In this document: in pieces, positions 61,268 to 64,000 of the stretch | How positions within the stretch are numbered: position 1 is the stretch's first letter | Layout: every line of letters starts with the position of its first letter | Source of the DNA: Bacteroidota bacterium | GTDB taxonomy: Bacteria > Bacteroidota > Bacteroidia > Chitinophagales > Chitinophagaceae | Length of the DNA stretch: 64,000 bases | Direction of reading: 5' to 3' | NCBI GenBank assembly: GCA_023437225.1 | Contig: JAEZGS010000024.1 | Span: 124,001 to 188,000 of the forward strand | Program-made: the position numbers and the translations under genes | Notes under the pieces: model-generated | What the model was told of the DNA's origin: nothing | Database searches by the model: none | Seen by the model: the letters and a program-made list of their open reading frames with translations, nothing else

Positions 61268-62473
61268 ATGACGGAGCTCCCACGTGATATCATTTGTTTT
61301 TCTTTATCCCGATGGGACCAGGCAATTTCATCGCCAGCATGGTCGATAGCAAAGGAGTTGTCAAAAAATCATCGTGTGTTTTTTATCGATCATCCATACA
61401 CGTTGAAGGATGTTGTTAGAGAGTTCACTTCATTACAGGTACAAAGAAGACGAAAATCATGGTTTGGTAATTCATCTGTTTATAATAAACCGATCGCTGG
61501 AAATGAAAATCTTTTTGTAGTTGTTCCCCCTGTGGTATTGCCTGTGAATTTCCTTCCAAATAACTTTTTGTATCAGATCTTTTCAAAGGTCAATGATTCA
61601 TTGATGAATCGCCTTTTAAGTCAGATCATTCGTGACCATCAGGTAAGGAACTACATCTTCATAAATTTTTTTGATCCCTTTTATCTTAGAAACATCCATG
61701 TTGATTTGAAACCGACAATATATATGTACCAGTCAATGGATGATATTTCAGAAGTAAGATACACCGCAAGACATGGTGTTCGATTGGAAGAAGAACTTAT
61801 TAAGAGGGCGGATCTTACCATCTGCACTTCAAAGAAGTTGTTTGATATGCACCAGTCGAAAGGAAACGTTGCTTTGCTTCAAAACGGAGTGGACTTAGAA
61901 CTATTTCAAACTGCATTTCGTAAGGAGCATCAAATTCCTGCCGACATCAAACATCTTCGTGGACCCATTATCATTTTTACTGGAAGCATCGACTATAGAA
62001 TGGACTTTGAGCTCGTGCAGAGGACGGCCCGTGCACATGCGAATAAAACATTTCTATTTGTGGGACCTGTGAATACAACTGAGCATGAACAGTTCTTTAA
62101 GCAGGATGCCAACATAGTTTTTGTGGGGGCAAAAAATATAGATCAATTGCCTGCATATCTTCAACATTGTGATTGTGCCATCATTCCTTATAAAAAGAAT
62201 AAACTGACAGCAGCTATTTATCCTCTTAAAATAAACGAGTATTTGGCATCGGGAATTCCGGTAGTTACCACAGACTTTTCAGAAGATGTTGTTTCATTTG
62301 AACCTCTTGTTTATCTGGCTGGCAATAGTTCTTCATTCGTTGCTTTAATCGAAGATGCGGTCAATGATAAGGATGATGCCGCGAGGAAACGGCGAATGGA
62401 ATATGCTATGCAAAATAGCTGGGAGCAAAGAGTTGATGCACTGGAAAAAATGATGCTTATGGTAGCGCAGTGA
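61268..62473 (+). CDS. Glycosyltransferase (GT-B, group 1-like)
   Basis: The 401-residue protein has a GT-B layout without membrane segments. The N-terminal half has PRDIICFSLSRWDQ and RVFFIDHPYTLKDVVREF. YMYQSMDDISEVRYT and a ADLTICTSKKLFD segment precede the donor domain, which contains QNGVDLELFQ and IIIFTGSIDYRMDFELV. The C-terminal signature is IYPLKINEYLASGIPVVTTD, with the glutamate that contacts the nucleotide sugar. It probably uses one of the sugars made by the preceding operon, such as rhamnose, for a surface glycan. A TATGTTTG box (61256-61263) lies only 5 bases before the start; if used, the mRNA would be leaderless. Confidence 0.88.
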   Translation: MTELPRDIICFSLSRWDQAISSPAWSIAKELSKNHRVFFIDHPYTLKDVVREFTSLQVQRRRKSWFGNSSVYNKPIAGNENLFVVVPPVVLPVNFLPNNFLYQIFSKVNDSLMNRLLSQIIRDHQVRNYIFINFFDPFYLRNIHVDLKPTIYMYQSMDDISEVRYTARHGVRLEEELIKRADLTICTSKKLFDMHQSKGNVALLQNGVDLELFQTAFRKEHQIPADIKHLRGPIIIFTGSIDYRMDFELVQRTARAHANKTFLFVGPVNTTEHEQFFKQDANIVFVGAKNIDQLPAYLQHCDCAIIPYKKNKLTAAIYPLKINEYLASGIPVVTTDFSEDVVSFEPLVYLAGNSSSFVALIEDAVNDKDDAARKRRMEYAMQNSWEQRVDALEKMMLMVAQ

Positions 62474-62488
62474 CGGAATTCGATGGTG

Positions 62489-62516
62489 ACGAGGAACATT
62501 GACACCTCGTGTTCTA
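62489..62516. terminator. Weak hairpin between convergent glycosyltransferase and DUF3307 genes
   Basis: A 6-bp stem (ACGAGG / CCTCGT) with a 10-base loop is followed by a short T-containing stretch on the plus strand that includes the stop of the DUF3307 gene. The U-tract is poor, so terminator function is uncertain. Confidence 0.35.
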
Positions 62517-63242
62517 TTTGTTCACTAGTGCCGCGACATAATATTGCGCGGCAAGCCCTGCAACAAGTGTAATAGCAAAGCTTAGCATTGTACCAATAAG
62601 CACATACTCTGTATGTTTGCGGGCCTTGCTTTCATTGAACCGTAGAATCGATTTGGCAGCAATCAACAATCCTATTGTCTCATAGCGTCCCGTAAGTATA
62701 AATATCATTACCAGAATTCGTTCGAGCATGCCGATATACTTGCCAGCCTGTTCCAGGCTTTCACCTGCATCTTCTTCGAGCTTTTTTCTCCAACTCGCTG
62801 TTGCGAAACTGATAAAGTAACCAACAGGCCAGATAATGAATGCAAAAACAAAGGAGTAGAGCCAGATTATAGGCCAATTGAAATTTGCTGCAATTTGAAA
62901 ATTGAATCCGTGATAGAAAATCATCCATCCAAGAACAATTACCAATACATGTAATAACTGGTCTGCAACGAAGTAAAACAGGTTGTTTCTGCAATAGAGT
63001 TTCCAAAGATCAATAAGGTAGTGAGTAACCATTATCAAAAGCGATATCTTCCATCCATCAATATGCCATGTTGCAACATATGCAAGCGCGCCGGTTACAA
63101 GTATGTGAAAGTAAAGGAACCGGGACCGCTCCCTGTATTGAAGTTTATGGGTAACCCAACCCGCTGGTTGTAGCATGAAGTCGCTAAAAATATGTGCAAG
63201 TAATAGCCTCAGCAAAAGTCCTGTTTCTACAATTGTTTCCAT
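62514..63242 (-). CDS. DUF3307 membrane protein with conserved His/Asp motifs
   Basis: This 242-residue protein has about six to seven transmembrane helices. Polar residues recur in or next to the first helices: His17-x3-Asp21-x3-Gln25 (AHIFSDFMLQ), His46 (FHILVT), His74-x3-Asp78-x2-Lys81 (THYLIDLWK), and Asp94-Gln-x2-His98. That pattern suggests a metal-dependent membrane enzyme, in the way of the YdjM-type hydrolases, but this is inference. DUF3307 has no assigned activity. It follows a SatD-like regulator gene after 14 bases and is surely cotranscribed with it. The C-terminal half is a second hydrophobic region less rich in polar residues. Confidence 0.88.
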   Translation of the reverse strand: METIVETGLLLRLLLAHIFSDFMLQPAGWVTHKLQYRERSRFLYFHILVTGALAYVATWHIDGWKISLLIMVTHYLIDLWKLYCRNNLFYFVADQLLHVLVIVLGWMIFYHGFNFQIAANFNWPIIWLYSFVFAFIIWPVGYFISFATASWRKKLEEDAGESLEQAGKYIGMLERILVMIFILTGRYETIGLLIAAKSILRFNESKARKHTEYVLIGTMLSFAITLVAGLAAQYYVAALVNK

Positions 63243-63256
63243 GCTGATTATTTCTG

Positions 63257-63928
63257 TTATCGTTTTTTCGTATTGTTAAGCACCCCTATCTTTTTTTCAA
63301 AACGAAGCAACATCGCCTGGATTACTTCCCAGCCGGCGGTTTTCTTTCTTTGGTTAACTGCCGACTGTGAAATACCAAGTTTAGCCGCTATCTCGATTTC
63401 CTTTTGTTCCTGGAGTAGTAAACTAACGATTTCCGCGGAACCCCTTGTCCACTTCGAAGTAATAAATTCAAGGGAACGCGCCATAACTTCAAGTTCTTCA
63501 TTAAAATCAACATCTGAAGTTTGCAACACTATTTGATGACGTGTTGGTTTTAATTCATCCAGGCCACGGCCACTCAGTTGATACGCCGGACCGTCAGATT
63601 CTCCAACTGATGAGGCGGAATAACTGACTTCATCTACTGCGAGGGACAGGCGAAGATCGACGAGGATATTCTCCTGTTTTTGGGTTTGATGTTCATTGGT
63701 CAGTTGGTTTACGTTGGCTTTGAGGAGCATCATGCTTCGCAATCCAATCAGAGGTTGTAATTCCGCCTGTATAAAATCTCCGCGTCGAATTTCATAGCGT
63801 GTTTTCTTCCTGGTTGCGTATTTCGATGCCGCAGCAAAGGCTTTCTTGACCGCATCCGGAATTTTCTTTCGGACACTCGTTGGAAGCTCTGATGAACCGA
63901 TTATATCTGCAGAAACAACTGCCCGCAT
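63257..63928 (-). CDS. SatD-like protein: cyclase-like N-terminal domain fused to sigma-r4-like HTH
   Basis: The 223-residue protein resembles SatD-family proteins. The N-terminal ~150 residues contain VVSADIIGSSEL (Asp8), EIRRGDFIQAEL (Asp51), LRLSLAVDEV and GPAYQLSGRGLDEL (Gln117, Arg121). The order and spacing parallel the class III nucleotide cyclase fold: two metal aspartates 44 apart, then N-x3-R. Here the numbers are 43 and Q-x3-R. Residues ~163-212 form a sigma-70 region 4-like HTH (EIEIAAKLGISQSAVNQRKK). The protein is thus a likely DNA-binding regulator with a possible nucleotide-binding or cyclase-derived sensor. Its own promoter overlaps a palindrome, suggesting autoregulation. 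The DUF3307 gene is its partner. The cyclase link is my inference. Confidence 0.75.
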   Translation of the reverse strand: MRAVVSADIIGSSELPTSVRKKIPDAVKKAFAAASKYATRKKTRYEIRRGDFIQAELQPLIGLRSMMLLKANVNQLTNEHQTQKQENILVDLRLSLAVDEVSYSASSVGESDGPAYQLSGRGLDELKPTRHQIVLQTSDVDFNEELEVMARSLEFITSKWTRGSAEIVSLLLQEQKEIEIAAKLGISQSAVNQRKKTAGWEVIQAMLLRFEKKIGVLNNTKKR

Positions 63929-63940
63929 TTTACTTTTTCA

Positions 63941-63971
63941 CAAATATAAGGATATTACCTTATAAATTCAA
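63941..63971 (-). promoter_or_regulatory. Promoter of the SatD-like/DUF3307 operon (TTG-N20-TATATTTG)
   Basis: On the minus strand TTG and TATATTTG are exactly 20 bases apart, a full consensus fit. The -7 box lies 12 bases before the start codon, so the leader is only a few bases long. Confidence 0.75.
63945..63964. promoter_or_regulatory. Palindromic operator candidate between -33 and -7
   Basis: TATAAGG and CCTTATA form a perfect 7-bp inverted repeat with a 6-base centre. It fills the spacer between the -33 and -7 elements. Two further related sites lie upstream of the promoter: CTTATAAG (63972-63979, itself a perfect palindrome) and CTTATAA (63988-63994). A repressor bound here would block RNA polymerase; the HTH protein encoded just downstream is the natural candidate. 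Confidence 0.65.
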
Positions 63972-64000
63972 CTTATAAGGAATCTATCTTATAATGTATA

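Overview
The window looks like a chromosomal segment of a member of the phylum Bacteroidota, probably Chitinophagales or a close relative. The evidence is a subtilase with a type IX secretion (T9SS) C-terminal sorting domain, GH92 and DUF5916 proteins, a head-GIN lipoprotein, a SecA with the long Bacteroidota insertion, and several promoters that fit the Bacteroidota pattern TTG-N19/20-TAnnTTTG. No tRNA, rRNA, CRISPR array, prophage or insertion sequence was seen. The genes are mostly housekeeping and densely packed, with two low-complexity intergenic islands (about 10.98-11.27 kb and 26.37-26.68 kb).

Layout. 0-3.3 kb: an edge-truncated double amidohydrolase and a degenerate paralogue. 3.4-6.7 kb: a rhodanese, a cytosolic C25/caspase-like protease overlapping a small beta-rich partner gene, and an acyltransferase. 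6.7-10.0 kb: secA. 10.2-13.8 kb: a LexA-like self-cleaving repressor, a minisatellite island and a DUF5916 outer-membrane-type protein. 13.8-23.8 kb (minus strand): guaA, a periplasmic binding protein and the four-gene ligase-associated DNA repair cassette (exonuclease, ATP-dependent ligase, DEXH helicase, PdeM), into which a di-heme cytochrome c gene is inserted. 23.9-27.0 kb: a head-GIN lipoprotein, an M14 peptidase, repeat arrays and rpsT. 27.1-32.3 kb: the 2-oxoglutarate dehydrogenase E1/E2 operon with a coupled RNA m5C methyltransferase. 32.3-36.6 kb: T9SS subtilase, lipoprotein, mnmA, ssb. 36.7-45.0 kb: an exported isomerase/oxidoreductase pair, GH92, a lactate/malate-type dehydrogenase, aspartate kinase and a glycosyltransferase. 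45.1-53.0 kb: queA, a fused oligopeptide ABC ATPase, AMP nucleosidase, an orphan HsdR-N nuclease-like protein, glutamate dehydrogenase, ccmDCB and tdk. 53.1-62.5 kb: a proline-rich protein, Kdo transferase and a surface-sugar operon (DegT aminotransferase, ugd, UDP-xylose synthase, rfbBCD, glycosyltransferase). 62.5-64 kb: a DUF3307 membrane protein and a SatD-like regulator.

The most interesting observations are these. (1) The SatD-like protein at the right end keeps, with near-canonical spacing, the Asp...Asp...N/Q-x3-R pattern of class III nucleotide cyclases, fused to a sigma-r4-like HTH. It is paired with a His/Asp-rich membrane protein, and a palindromic operator lies exactly between the promoter elements. 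(2) The cytosolic C25-like protease is translationally coupled to an 80-residue beta-rich protein. (3) A cytochrome gene sits inside a DNA repair operon. (4) Three independent arrays of an 8-bp unit each have 13 copies, and two of them begin at the stop codon of the upstream gene. (5) The queA leader can fold into a three-way junction. All functional statements come from reading the sequence; no database search or folding program was run.
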